Source: Polaribacter irgensii 23-P (GTDB lineage Bacteria; Bacteroidota; Bacteroidia; Flavobacteriales; Flavobacteriaceae). Taken from it: 64,000 bases of DNA. The notes under the pieces are model-generated. The model saw nothing but the letters and a program-made list of their open reading frames with translations, was not told the origin of the DNA and did no database searches. A program made the translations under genes and the position numbers. This document shows, piece after piece, positions 27,668 to 38,418 of the stretch. The stretch covers positions 2,681,611 through 2,745,610 of the forward strand of contig NZ_CH724148.1 in NCBI RefSeq assembly GCF_000153225.1, read 5' to 3'. How positions within the stretch are numbered: the first letter of the stretch is position 1; each line of letters starts with the position of its first letter.

Positions 27668-30523
27668 TTACTTATTCAAATACATTTTACGTCTTGCATA
27701 CAAGTCATAAAAAGCGTCGTCTTTCAAACTGTCGATAAATAAAATACTTTCCCCCGTAGACTTCATCTCAGGCCCCAATTTTTTATCTACATTCGGGAAT
27801 TTGTTAAAAGAAAATACAGGTTGCTTAATAGCATACCCGTCTAACTGCGGGTTGAAATTAAAATCTGTTACCTTATTATGGCCTAACATTACTTTTGTAG
27901 CGTAATTCACGTACGGTTCTTTGTACGCCTTGGCGATAAAAGGAACCGTTCTAGAGGCTCTTGGGTTTGCTTCAATAATATAGACAAGTTCGTCTTTAAC
28001 TGCAAACTGAACATTTATCAGTCCAACTGTTTTTAACTCTCTAGCAATGGTGTGCGTATGATCTTTAATTTGCTGCATGACCAAATCACCAAGATTGAAA
28101 ACTGGCAACATCGCATTAGAATCTCCAGAATGAATACCACAAGGCTCGATATGCTCCATAATTCCTATAATATATACATTCCCATCGGCATCACAAATTG
28201 CGTCTGCCTCCGCTTCTATTGCACCATCTAAGTAATGATCTAACAATAGTTTGTTTCCTGGCATTCTTCCTAATAAATCTACCACATGGACAACTAATTC
28301 TTCCTTGTTGATAACAATTTTCATTCCTTGTCCACCTAAAACATAAGAAGGTCTAACTAAAATTGGAAAGTCTAATTCGTCTGCTAAAACCAAAGCTTCG
28401 TCTGCAGATTCTGCAATTCCAAACTCTGGATATGGAATATTATTGTCTTTTAATAAGGTAGAGAAATTTCCTCTATCTTCTGCTAAATCAAGAGCTTCAA
28501 AAGAAGTCCCTATAATTTTAACGCCATATTTAGTTAATTTTTCTGCTAATTTAAGTGCTGTTTGACCGCCTAATTGTACGATAACACCTTCGGGTTTCTC
28601 ATGCCGAATAATGTCATATATATGTTCCCAAAAAACGGGTTCAAAATATAATTTGTCTGCGGTATCAAAATCGGTAGAAACTGTTTCAGGATTGCAATTA
28701 ATCATAATGGTTTCGTAACCACACTCTGCTGCTGCTAAAACGCCGTGCACACAACAATAATCAAACTCAATTCCTTGTCCAATTCTGTTTGGGCCAGAAC
28801 CTAAAACTATAATTTTCTTCTTATCTGTTACAATACTCTCATTTGCAATAATAATTTCTCCCGTTGCACTTTCAATCTCGTTTTCAAAAGTTGAATAATA
28901 ATAAGGTGTTTTTGCTTTAAATTCTGCGGCACAAGTATCTACTAACTTAAATACGCGCTGTACTTTTAGCTCTTCTCTCTTCGCAAAAACCGCACTTTCC
29001 AGACAACGCAACATATGTGCTATTTGTCTATCTCCATACCCTTTTTGTTTGGCCTCTAGCAGTAAGTCTCTTTGAATAGTCTCTATTGTGTAAGTAGCAA
29101 TTTCTTTTTGAAGTTGAAATAATTCTTCATATTGCTTTAAATACCACATGTCAATTCTTGTAATATCATGAATTTGACTTAGCGGAATTCCGATGGCAAC
29201 CGCATCGTAAATTGCAAACACACGATCCCAACTTGCATTGGTTAATTTTTCTATAATTTGATGGTAATCCGTATATCCTTTCCCGTCTGCACCCAATCCG
29301 TTTCTCTTTATTTCTAGAGATTGCGTTGCTTTGTGCAATGCTTCTTGGAAACAACGACCAATTCCCATCACCTCACCAACGGACTTCATTTGCAATCCTA
29401 AAGTTCTGTCTGAACCTTCAAATTTATCAAAATTCCACCGTGGTATCTTTACAATTACATAATCTAAAGTCGGCTCAAATAAAGCAGAAGTAGATTTCGT
29501 GATTACGTTGTCTAACTCATCCAAAGAGTACCCAATTGCCAGTTTTGTAGCTACTTTCGCTATTGGATATCCCGTTGCTTTTGACGCCAATGCTGATGAA
29601 CGAGAAACTCTTGGATTGATTTCAATCGCAATAATATCTTCCTTCTCATCTGGTGAAACTGCAAACTGTACATTACACCCTCCTTCAAAGTCGCCAATAG
29701 AGCGCATCATGTGAATCGCCATGTCTCGCATTTTCTGATATGTTTTATCAGAAAGTGTCATTGCTGGCGCTACTGTGATAGAATCGCCAGTATGAATTCC
29801 CATAGGGTCCATATTTTCAATGGAACAAATAATTACTACATTGTCATTTTTATCACGCAATAATTCTAACTCATATTCTTTCCACCCCATCATAGCTTTG
29901 TCAATCATCACCTCATGAATTGGTGATGCCTCTAAACCATAACTTAATAAGTTATCAAAATCTTCTGCTTTATAAACAATAGAAGCTCCTGCTCCACCTA
30001 GAGTATAAGAAGAGCGTATCACTAAAGGAAAACCAAACTCTTGCGCAATCTCTTTTCCTTTTAAGAAAGAAGTCGCCGTTGCTTGCGGTGCCATTGGAAC
30101 CCCAATTTTCAACATTAACTCCCGAAACTGCTCCCGATCTTCCGTTACGTTAATCGCAGCAATATCTACCCCAATAAGCGTTACATCAAAATCTTTCCAA
30201 ATTCCTTTGACATCTGCCTCAATACAAAGATTTAAGGCCGTTTGACCTCCCATTGTTGGCAATACAGCATCAATTTGAGGATGTTCTTTTAAAATTTGAA
30301 TAATTGATTTTGTTGTTAAAGGCAGTAGATAAATATGATCCGCCATCGACGGATCTGTCATAATAGTTGCAGGATTGGAATTGATTAAAATGGTTTCAAT
30401 CCCGTCTTCTCTCAAAGAACGTAAAGATTGTGAACCTGCATAATCAAACTCGCACGCTTGACCTATAACTATAGGACCAGACCCAATAATTAGCACAGAA
30501 TTAAGATCTTTTCTTTTTGGCAT
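27668..30523 (-). CDS. carB: Carbamoyl-phosphate synthase large subunit
   Basis: This enzyme makes carbamoyl phosphate for pyrimidine and arginine synthesis. The 951-residue protein has two homologous ATP-grasp halves. The first opens with VLIIGSGPIVIGQACEFDYAG, and the second repeats the theme at about residue 560 (IIVLGSGPNRIGQGIEFDYCC). It is about 120 residues shorter than the roughly 1070-residue E. coli protein because the C-terminal regulatory (MGS-like) domain is absent. It ends soon after the second ATP-grasp half (LYARRKMYLNK). I recall this as usual in this group. The small subunit carA is not in the window. The gene is monocistronic here, with rpmH upstream on the same strand. Confidence 0.95.
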   Translation of the reverse strand: MPKRKDLNSVLIIGSGPIVIGQACEFDYAGSQSLRSLREDGIETILINSNPATIMTDPSMADHIYLLPLTTKSIIQILKEHPQIDAVLPTMGGQTALNLCIEADVKGIWKDFDVTLIGVDIAAINVTEDREQFRELMLKIGVPMAPQATATSFLKGKEIAQEFGFPLVIRSSYTLGGAGASIVYKAEDFDNLLSYGLEASPIHEVMIDKAMMGWKEYELELLRDKNDNVVIICSIENMDPMGIHTGDSITVAPAMTLSDKTYQKMRDMAIHMMRSIGDFEGGCNVQFAVSPDEKEDIIAIEINPRVSRSSALASKATGYPIAKVATKLAIGYSLDELDNVITKSTSALFEPTLDYVIVKIPRWNFDKFEGSDRTLGLQMKSVGEVMGIGRCFQEALHKATQSLEIKRNGLGADGKGYTDYHQIIEKLTNASWDRVFAIYDAVAIGIPLSQIHDITRIDMWYLKQYEELFQLQKEIATYTIETIQRDLLLEAKQKGYGDRQIAHMLRCLESAVFAKREELKVQRVFKLVDTCAAEFKAKTPYYYSTFENEIESATGEIIIANESIVTDKKKIIVLGSGPNRIGQGIEFDYCCVHGVLAAAECGYETIMINCNPETVSTDFDTADKLYFEPVFWEHIYDIIRHEKPEGVIVQLGGQTALKLAEKLTKYGVKIIGTSFEALDLAEDRGNFSTLLKDNNIPYPEFGIAESADEALVLADELDFPILVRPSYVLGGQGMKIVINKEELVVHVVDLLGRMPGNKLLLDHYLDGAIEAEADAICDADGNVYIIGIMEHIEPCGIHSGDSNAMLPVFNLGDLVMQQIKDHTHTIARELKTVGLINVQFAVKDELVYIIEANPRASRTVPFIAKAYKEPYVNYATKVMLGHNKVTDFNFNPQLDGYAIKQPVFSFNKFPNVDKKLGPEMKSTGESILFIDSLKDDAFYDLYARRKMYLNK

Positions 30524-30574
30524 GGTAGGTAATTGTATTTTATTCGTTTGTAAAAATAATTAGCGCTTGGATAC

Positions 30575-30607
30575 AAAAAAAGGTGTTACTAAAAATAGTA
30601 ACACCTT
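30575..30607 (-). terminator. Terminator after rpmH
   Basis: A 10-bp stem (30580-30589 with 30598-30607) is followed on the minus strand by a T-run (the A-run at 30575-30580 on the plus strand). It lies just downstream of the rpmH stop. Confidence 0.85.
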
Positions 30608-30634
30608 AATCATTAACAATTGTTAATCATTATA

Positions 30635-30796
30635 TTATTTCTTTGGTCTAAATTCTGAAGACACAGATACTTTCTTTCTTCCTTTAGCTCTTCTTCTTGC
30701 TAATACTTTTCTCCCGTTAGCGGATGCCATTCTTTCTCTGAAACCGTGTTTGTTTCTTCTCTTTCTCTTTGATGGTTGGTACGTTCTTTTTGGCAT
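30635..30796 (-). CDS. rpmH: 50S ribosomal protein L34
   Basis: This short frame encodes a 53-residue, very basic protein: [20 protein letters not shown] at the start, then [20 protein letters not shown] and [13 protein letters not shown]. The opening [12 protein letters not shown] and the internal [15 protein letters not shown] are diagnostic of L34, which is in the large ribosomal subunit. It is preceded by a good promoter and followed by a terminator, so it appears to be its own transcription unit rather than next to rnpA or dnaA as in many bacteria. Confidence 0.97.
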   Translation of the reverse strand: MPKRTYQPSKRKRRNKHGFRERMASANGRKVLARRRAKGRKKVSVSSEFRPKK

Positions 30797-30869
30797 TATG
30801 TGTATTTTTAAAAATGTCTTTTTAATTACTATTTATTGCTTAAAGAACAATACTTCTTTTAAGCGTGGG

Positions 30870-30899
30870 CAAATATACAATTGTTTTTATTTTTGGCAA
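30870..30899 (-). promoter_or_regulatory. rpmH promoter (Bacteroidota sigma-A type)
   Basis: On the minus strand, TTG (30899-30897) and TATATTTG (30877-30870) are separated by exactly 19 nt, matching the TTG / TAnnTTTG consensus. It lies 73 bp upstream of the rpmH ATG. Confidence 0.8.
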
Positions 30900-31251
30900 A
30901 CACTATTTGAAAAAAAAATAAAAAAAAATACTTTCCTTATTTCTGCTCTTTTTGGCTCTAAAAACATTCATAAAAAACCCCAATTTTACTGTATTTCCAG
31001 TCTAATAAATAACGAAGTATGTACCTTTTTAAATAGTTTAACAAAAAGTAAATTTACTAAATAATGCAATTCTTTACCTCCTGAATTCAATTATTGTAAA
31101 TGTAAAAAAAGTATTTGTAGAAGGATCAAAATTCACTAATATCCATTTGCCTAATTTGAATTTAAAAAAAATCATTGTCCTTTATCCTAGCGCGTACTTT
31201 TACTAAATTTTATAAAAAAAGACAAAATACAAATGTTTTTACCTTTTTTAC

Positions 31252-32913
<1,662 letters not shown>

Positions 32914-33074
32914 AATCTTGTATACACATTGCCCAAAGAATACGCTAGTATATAAGAATCATGCTAATAACAAAAGTAAAAATAAGTAAAATAGGTACAG
33001 TTTTGTTACATTTGTAGCCTTGAAATTCTCACAAGGAATCAAAAATTTGCAAATTGACACATTAAAAAATTACA

Positions 33075-34943
33075 ATGGAACAAAAAAAATTCGACATCAA
33101 TTCTTTTATCGGAATGATTTTATTAGGAGGTATCATCTTTTGGTGGATGAGCACTCGAGAAACAGAAATAAAAGAAACTCCAATCGCAACAACTACAGAG
33201 ATTATTGCGCAAACAGGAGATCCTACAGGAAAGAGTATATCAAACAGCTCTACAATAGAAAATGATTCTATAAAACAGGTAGCTCTTACAAATAGACTCG
33301 GAGCTTTTGCTCAAAGTGCAATCACTGCGAGTGAAGGAATTTCTATTTTAGAAAATGAACTTATAAAATTAACTATTGATAACAAAGGAGGACAAATTAA
33401 AGAAGTTCTAATCAAAAATTATAAAACGTATGATTCGTTGCCTTTATATATGATAAAGGATAACAATGGCTCTTTTAATCTTAATTTTGGAACCACTGAT
33501 AACCGGATTTTAAATACCAAGGATTTATTTTTCCAGCCAACCATTACCCAAAATGGAGAAAATCAAGTAGTATCCCTAAAATTAAATGTATCTGATACCA
33601 AGTTTCTAGAATACCGATATGAGATGAAACCCAAAGAATATATGGTAAATTTCTCAATTCGATCTCAAGGTTTAAGCAATGTAATTAACGCTTCAACTCC
33701 TATGAACTTAGATTGGTCTTTAAATGCATATAGAAACGAGAAAAGCATGAAGACAGAGAATAAAATGTATTCTTGGTACTACTATAAAACAGAGAACGAA
33801 GTCGAATACTTAAGACCCGGAAATACCGAAGTAGCAAATGATGTGGATTGGGTTTTCTACAAGCAACATTTTTTCACCTCGGCTTTGTTAACAGACACTC
33901 CATTCAATAATGCTACAGTAACCTCTACAGATTTAGTTTTAAATGAAGAATTAGACACTGTTTTCACAAAGCGCTATGAATTAAAAACACCTTTAGCTTT
34001 GTCCAATGGCGAGCTAAATTACAATATGAAATGGTTCTATGGCCCCAGTGATTATAACTTACTGGAATCCTATGACGGAACAGATTTAGATCAAACAGCA
34101 GATTTAGGTTGGGGAATTTTTGGTTTTTTAAACAGAACTGTATTTTATCCTGTATTTAACTTGCTAAAAGGAGTTTTGTCTAACTACGGATTGATTATAA
34201 TCTTAATGACTATAATTGTACGCCTAATCATGTCTCCTTTAGTATATAAGTCCTACTTATCAAGTGCAAAAATGAAAGTCATTAGACCTGAATTAACGGC
34301 CTTAAATGAGAAGTATCCTGGAAAAGAAAATGCAATGAAACGTCAGCAAGAAACCATGGCCATTCAGCGAAAAGCCGGAGTAAGCATGATGTCGGGGTGT
34401 ATTCCTGCACTGCTGCAAATGCCTGTTTTCTTTGCGTTGTTTAAGTTTTTCCCAACAAACTTAGCGTTAAGACAGGAAAGTTTTTTGTGGGCTCCTGATT
34501 TATCCTCTTACGATACTATCTTTCAATTGCCCTTTACAATCCCTTTTTATGGAGATCACGTAAGTTTATTTCCAATTTTGGCTTCTATTGCTATTTTCTT
34601 TTACATGAAGATGAATCAAAGTCAACAAGCGAATATGCAAGCACCTGCGCAGGAAGGAATGCCAGACATGGGGAAAATGATGAAATACATGATTTACTTC
34701 TCTCCAATTATGATGTTGTTCTTCTTTAACAACTATGCGAGTAGTTTAAGTTTGTACTATTTTATTTCGAATCTGTTAACCATTGTAATTATGTTAGTTA
34801 TTAAAAACTATGTAATCGATGAAGATAAAATACATGCGCAAATAGAAGAAAATAAAAAGAAACCCGAAAAGAAAAAGAGCCAGTTTCGACAAAAAATTGA
34901 CAGCGCAATGAAGCAGGCGCAAGAGCAACAAAAAAAGAAATAA
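33075..34943 (+). CDS. yidC: Membrane protein insertase YidC
   Basis: This inner-membrane insertase (622 residues) folds and inserts membrane proteins with or without Sec. An N-terminal transmembrane helix (FIGMILLGGIIFWWM) precedes a large periplasmic beta domain (about residues 60-360). The conserved insertase core follows, with helix VYKSYLSSAKMKVIRPE, then GCIPALLQMPVFFALFKFF and later helices (YMIYFSPIMMLFFFNNY, YYFISNLLTIVIM). A basic C-terminal tail (KKPEKKKSQFRQKI) fits ribosome contact. A TACATTTG -7-like element is at 33007-33014. It ends in a perfect palindrome terminator. Confidence 0.96.
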   Translation: MEQKKFDINSFIGMILLGGIIFWWMSTRETEIKETPIATTTEIIAQTGDPTGKSISNSSTIENDSIKQVALTNRLGAFAQSAITASEGISILENELIKLTIDNKGGQIKEVLIKNYKTYDSLPLYMIKDNNGSFNLNFGTTDNRILNTKDLFFQPTITQNGENQVVSLKLNVSDTKFLEYRYEMKPKEYMVNFSIRSQGLSNVINASTPMNLDWSLNAYRNEKSMKTENKMYSWYYYKTENEVEYLRPGNTEVANDVDWVFYKQHFFTSALLTDTPFNNATVTSTDLVLNEELDTVFTKRYELKTPLALSNGELNYNMKWFYGPSDYNLLESYDGTDLDQTADLGWGIFGFLNRTVFYPVFNLLKGVLSNYGLIIILMTIIVRLIMSPLVYKSYLSSAKMKVIRPELTALNEKYPGKENAMKRQQETMAIQRKAGVSMMSGCIPALLQMPVFFALFKFFPTNLALRQESFLWAPDLSSYDTIFQLPFTIPFYGDHVSLFPILASIAIFFYMKMNQSQQANMQAPAQEGMPDMGKMMKYMIYFSPIMMLFFFNNYASSLSLYYFISNLLTIVIMLVIKNYVIDEDKIHAQIEENKKKPEKKKSQFRQKIDSAMKQAQEQQKKK

Positions 34944-35003
34944 ACATACCTTCAAAAAAAAGCCAAAACTTTAAAGTTTTGGCTTTTTTTTGAAGGTATG
35001 TTT
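34942..35003. terminator. 62-nt perfect palindrome, yidC terminator
   Basis: Thirty-one bases (34942-34972) are exactly complementary to the next 31 (34973-35003) with no loop, and the arms begin inside the yidC stop codon. The A-run and T-run inside the stem make a typical bidirectional terminator core, extended by a further outer stem (CATACCTTC / GAAGGTATG). Confidence 0.85.
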
Positions 35004-35067
35004 TAGAAGATTTTTAAGAATGTATCCTATTAAAACCAATTGAATTAGAGCAATGTTCCCGGAGCGC

Positions 35068-36201
35068 TTATAACAATTCTTTTAGTTTTAATACGGTAAG
35101 ATCAATGTCTTCTTTTTGAGTAAATCTAGAAAAAGAGAAACGAATGGATGTTTTTGCTTCTTCTGCATCAAATAAAATCTCTGACAACACATGCGACCCT
35201 GAATTACTTCCACTTTGACAGGCACTTCCTCCAGAAACTGCAATTCCAGCGATGTCTAAGCTAAACAACAGCATGTCATTCTTTACTGGAAAACGTACAT
35301 TTAAAATGGTATAGCTACCGCGCTCTAGGTCTCCAGAAAGACCGTTAAACAAAATTTCCTTTGAAATTTTCTGCAACTCAGATATAAAATAAACCTTTAG
35401 GTCTAAAATCTGTTTTTTATCTTTTTCAATAGCATTTTGTGCTATTTCTAATGCCTTTTCCATCCCTACAATTGCATGTACGCTTTCTGTACTTGATCTT
35501 GCCCCTTTTTCCTGATCTCCTCCGTGCAGCATTGGCATGATACCAAACCCTTTTCTAAAAAAAGCGAAACCCACTCCTTTTGGACCATGAAATTTATGCG
35601 CACTTGCGACAATAAAATCGACTTTAATACTTTGTAAGTCGAGTGGATAATGACCAATAACTTGCACGGTATCTGAGTGAAACAAAGCCTTATTCGATTG
35701 ACATAAATTAGCCACTACTTCCATCGGCAACAGATTTCCAATTTCATTATTGATCATCATCAAACTTACCAGAGTTTTTTCTTCGGAAGACTTTAAGAGC
35801 GTTTCTAAATGCACCAGGTCTATATTTCCAGAAATGTCCACAGCTACAAACTCTAAAGCGATTTGATGCCTCTTCTGTAAAAATTCACACGTATGTAAAA
35901 CGGCATGGTGTTCTGTTTTTGTTGTAATAATTCTAGTGACCCCTAAATTTAAGACTGCATTTTGCAAAATTAAGTTGTCGGCCTCCGTACCGCTAGAAGT
36001 AAAGATTATTTCTGCAGCAGATACATTAAAATGCTTCGCTATATTTTTTCTTGCAGTTTCCACGGTTGCCTTTGCTTTTCTACCAAATTGATGTGTAGAA
36101 GAGGGATTTCCAAAGTTCTCTGCCATTGATCTTTGCATCACCTCTATTACCTCAGGGTACATTTGGGTAGTTGCTGCATTGTCTAAATAAATTGCATTCA
36201 T
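35068..36201 (-). CDS. Cysteine desulfurase family protein (NifS/IscS-like)
   Basis: This 377-residue PLP enzyme is of the cysteine desulfurase type, which supplies sulfur for Fe-S clusters or tRNA thiolation. Visible are the opening IYLDNAATTQMYPEVI, the PLP Lys in ASAHKFHGPKGVGF, and the active-site Cys in GGSACQSGSNSGSHVL. The last is the short group II-like loop. The start at 36201 gives the conserved N-terminus; an open extension to 36303 looks like leader DNA. It is a single gene with no suf/isc neighbours, so a housekeeping or tRNA-modification role is possible. Confidence 0.9.
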   Translation of the reverse strand: MNAIYLDNAATTQMYPEVIEVMQRSMAENFGNPSSTHQFGRKAKATVETARKNIAKHFNVSAAEIIFTSSGTEADNLILQNAVLNLGVTRIITTKTEHHAVLHTCEFLQKRHQIALEFVAVDISGNIDLVHLETLLKSSEEKTLVSLMMINNEIGNLLPMEVVANLCQSNKALFHSDTVQVIGHYPLDLQSIKVDFIVASAHKFHGPKGVGFAFFRKGFGIMPMLHGGDQEKGARSSTESVHAIVGMEKALEIAQNAIEKDKKQILDLKVYFISELQKISKEILFNGLSGDLERGSYTILNVRFPVKNDMLLFSLDIAGIAVSGGSACQSGSNSGSHVLSEILFDAEEAKTSIRFSFSRFTQKEDIDLTVLKLKELL

Positions 36202-36387
36202 AGTTAAAAATAGATTTTTAATCCTTAAAATTGAATATTTTATAACATTATATACAAAGATAAAATTACAGTATTTTTGGAAAGCGCACACAAAAATTGT
36301 CAAAAAATAAAAGGTCTTTTTAACCGTATAATGAATGCCTTCAATACCAAAAATTAATATTTCTAATTTGACTTTTGAAAGACTGTC

Positions 36388-36945
36388 TTATTCCGGTTTG
36401 TTTTGAAAAACATACACCTCTGTTGCTCCTAATCCGTATTGTTTATAGGAAGCATCGTAATGTTTTACAGGATATTTATTCAACAGCGACTGTAGTTCAG
36501 ATTTTAAAACACCTTCACCAACCCCGTGTATAAAAACAATTTTAGAGATTCTTTTATGAATGGCAAACTCCACTTTTCTCTTTGCGGTATCTATCTGCAA
36601 ATTCAACATATCATAATTATCTAAACCCTTTACGGTCTTGACTAATTTATTGATATGCAAGTCTACCTCCATGACCACCTCTTGATTTTGCTTTTTAAAG
36701 AGACTTTCTTTTTTCTTTGGCTGACTCATTTTTTCCTTTAAAAGATCGTTATTAATGTCAGAAAATTTACTGAGTTCATGTTGATCGCTTTCTATTTTAA
36801 CCAACTCATTTTCGTTGAAATTAAAAACCATGCCGTCCTCTGTTTTAACAGTGATCAACTCTTTTAAAATTGCCGTAACTTCACCTTTTAGAACATCGTC
36901 TAAAACCGCTACTTTATTTCCAATTTCTAAACCCTTTCTTAACAT
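36388..36945 (-). CDS. Smr domain protein (MutS2-related)
   Basis: This 185-residue protein has an N-terminal SH3-like segment of about 55 residues (GLEIGNKVAVLDDVLKGEV, as in DUF2027 proteins), a charged linker, and a C-terminal Smr domain. The Smr core has the conserved start VDLHINKLV and the HGxG motif in VFIHGVGEGVLKSELQ. Smr domains are nucleases linked to MutS2 and RNA/DNA processing, but this protein lacks the MutS2 ATPase. The gene diverges from the ArsC-like gene at 37000. Confidence 0.87.
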   Translation of the reverse strand: MLRKGLEIGNKVAVLDDVLKGEVTAILKELITVKTEDGMVFNFNENELVKIESDQHELSKFSDINNDLLKEKMSQPKKKESLFKKQNQEVVMEVDLHINKLVKTVKGLDNYDMLNLQIDTAKRKVEFAIHKRISKIVFIHGVGEGVLKSELQSLLNKYPVKHYDASYKQYGLGATEVYVFQNKPE

Positions 36946-36999
36946 TATTTTAATTCTAATTTAGACAAAAGCCACTAAGTTTACTGCAAAAATAAGCAT

Positions 37000-37632
37000 A
37001 TGTATAAAACTTCCACTACTTCTCCAGAAAACTTCTTTAAAACGGCCTCAAAAAAAATACTACTAACAGAAACTCGAACAAAAACGCTTCTTGAAATTTC
37101 CCAAAATATTGCGAACGAATACCTTAAAACCAAGGTTGCACATATCAATTTTATATGCACACACAATTCTAGAAGAAGTCAGTTAGGACAGGTATGGACC
37201 TATTATGCTGCACATTATTTTAATCTCAATATCCACGCTTTTTCGGGAGGGACTGAGGTAACTGCCTTTTTTAGAAATACTGTAAAGACTTTACAAGATG
37301 TTGGATTTGATTTTAAAGTGACTGATTTTTCTCACAAAAACCCTACATATTTAATTTCTTTTCCAGGTAGTAAAGACGCCGTTCTTGGCTTTTCTAAAAG
37401 ATTTGATAACGCACTAAATACAAAACCCTATATCGCAATTACTACCTGTAACAATGCTGATGAAAACTGTCCTTTTATTCCAAGCGCCTTGGCTAGATTT
37501 CATTTGCCTTTTGTAGATCCAAAAGTTTCAGATGATAGTCCCGAGCAAGACGCTACCTATTTAAAAACCAGTGTTCAAATTGCTGCTGAAGTTTTTGTTA
37601 TTTTTACTGAGGTTAAAAAATTACTTTCTTAA
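37000..37632 (+). CDS. Low-molecular-weight phosphatase/arsenate reductase (thioredoxin-type ArsC-like)
   Basis: This 210-residue protein has the LMW phosphatase fold. The P-loop is C53-THNSR-R59 (C-x5-R). Two more Cys, C150 and C157, lie in TTCNNADENCP. The spacing of seven matches the redox Cys82/Cys89 pair of thioredoxin-coupled arsenate reductases. The general acid Asp is in FVDPK (D173). The N-terminal 45 residues are extra compared with short ArsC. It is not in an ars operon. It converges with the downstream ppk2 gene, overlapping it by 4 bp. Arsenate reductase activity is likely but unproven; a protein-tyrosine phosphatase role is the alternative. Confidence 0.82.
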   Translation: MYKTSTTSPENFFKTASKKILLTETRTKTLLEISQNIANEYLKTKVAHINFICTHNSRRSQLGQVWTYYAAHYFNLNIHAFSGGTEVTAFFRNTVKTLQDVGFDFKVTDFSHKNPTYLISFPGSKDAVLGFSKRFDNALNTKPYIAITTCNNADENCPFIPSALARFHLPFVDPKVSDDSPEQDATYLKTSVQIAAEVFVIFTEVKKLLS

Positions 37633-38414
37633 ATTTCTAAGTCTTTATCGTAGGGAATGCTGTTCAATACATGATTGATAACGTTGATTCTCGCCTCTGT
37701 TTTTCTGTTGGCTTGTATCACTTTCCATGGAGACCTTTTTGTATTGGTTTTTTTAAACATCGCATTTTTATACTCTGTATATTGTTCCCACAAAATCTGC
37801 GCCCGTTCATCTAGTTTTGTCATTTTCCACTGCTTCAAAGGATTGCTTTTTATATCTGCAAAACGCTTTGCCTGTTCTTTCTTTGAAATGGACATATAAA
37901 TTTTTACCAAATGAATGCCAGATTCTAAAATCATGTTTTCAAAATCATTTACTTGATTCATAAAAACATCATATTCTTCTGGTGTACAAAAACCATTCAC
38001 AGGCTCTACAACGCCCCGGTTATACCAGCTCCTGTCGAAGAAGACCATTTCGCCTGCTTTTGGGAACTGCTCTACATATCGTTGAAAGTACCATTGTGTT
38101 TGCTCGTCACTTGTCGGTTTTGTTAATGCAACAATACGCATGTGCCGCGGATTAATACGCTCTGTCAGCCTTCTAATTGCCCCCCCTTTACCAGCCGCAT
38201 CTCTTCCTTGAAAAACGATAATAATACGTTCATTATTAGCAATACCCCAAGTCTGTAATCGAATGAGTTCTACCTGTAATTTTTTTAATTTTTTCTGATA
38301 ATCTACATATCTTAAACTCCGCTCAATACTCAAGGGAGCTTTCGATAAAAGAGCCAACAGTCCTTTTTTTGTAGATAGCTTTTTTAATTCTTGCGCTGTT
38401 AATTTTATCTCCAT
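37629..38414 (-). CDS. ppk2: Polyphosphate kinase 2 family protein (second copy)
   Basis: This 261-codon frame encodes a PPK2-type kinase, which transfers phosphate between polyphosphate and nucleoside diphosphates or monophosphates. Visible are Walker A FQGRDAAGKGGAIRR, the catalytic Asp-containing FFDRSWYNRGVVEP, and the lid-region sequence KQAKRF-like segment (EQAKRFADIKSNPLKQWK). From ATG 38414 the protein is 260 residues, a one-domain PPK2; a longer start at 38459 would overlap the upstream gene. The start is 4 bp after the upstream ppk2 stop. Confidence 0.91.
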   Translation of the reverse strand: MEIKLTAQELKKLSTKKGLLALLSKAPLSIERSLRYVDYQKKLKKLQVELIRLQTWGIANNERIIIVFQGRDAAGKGGAIRRLTERINPRHMRIVALTKPTSDEQTQWYFQRYVEQFPKAGEMVFFDRSWYNRGVVEPVNGFCTPEEYDVFMNQVNDFENMILESGIHLVKIYMSISKKEQAKRFADIKSNPLKQWKMTKLDERAQILWEQYTEYKNAMFKKTNTKRSPWKVIQANRKTEARINVINHVLNSIPYDKDLEI

Positions 38415-38418
38415 AACA

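Noticed and set aside
30750..31064. 104-codon plus-strand open frame in the rpmH-pyrG gap
   Set aside because: It overlaps the rpmH gene and its promoter and is low-complexity and AT-driven, so it looks like a chance frame.
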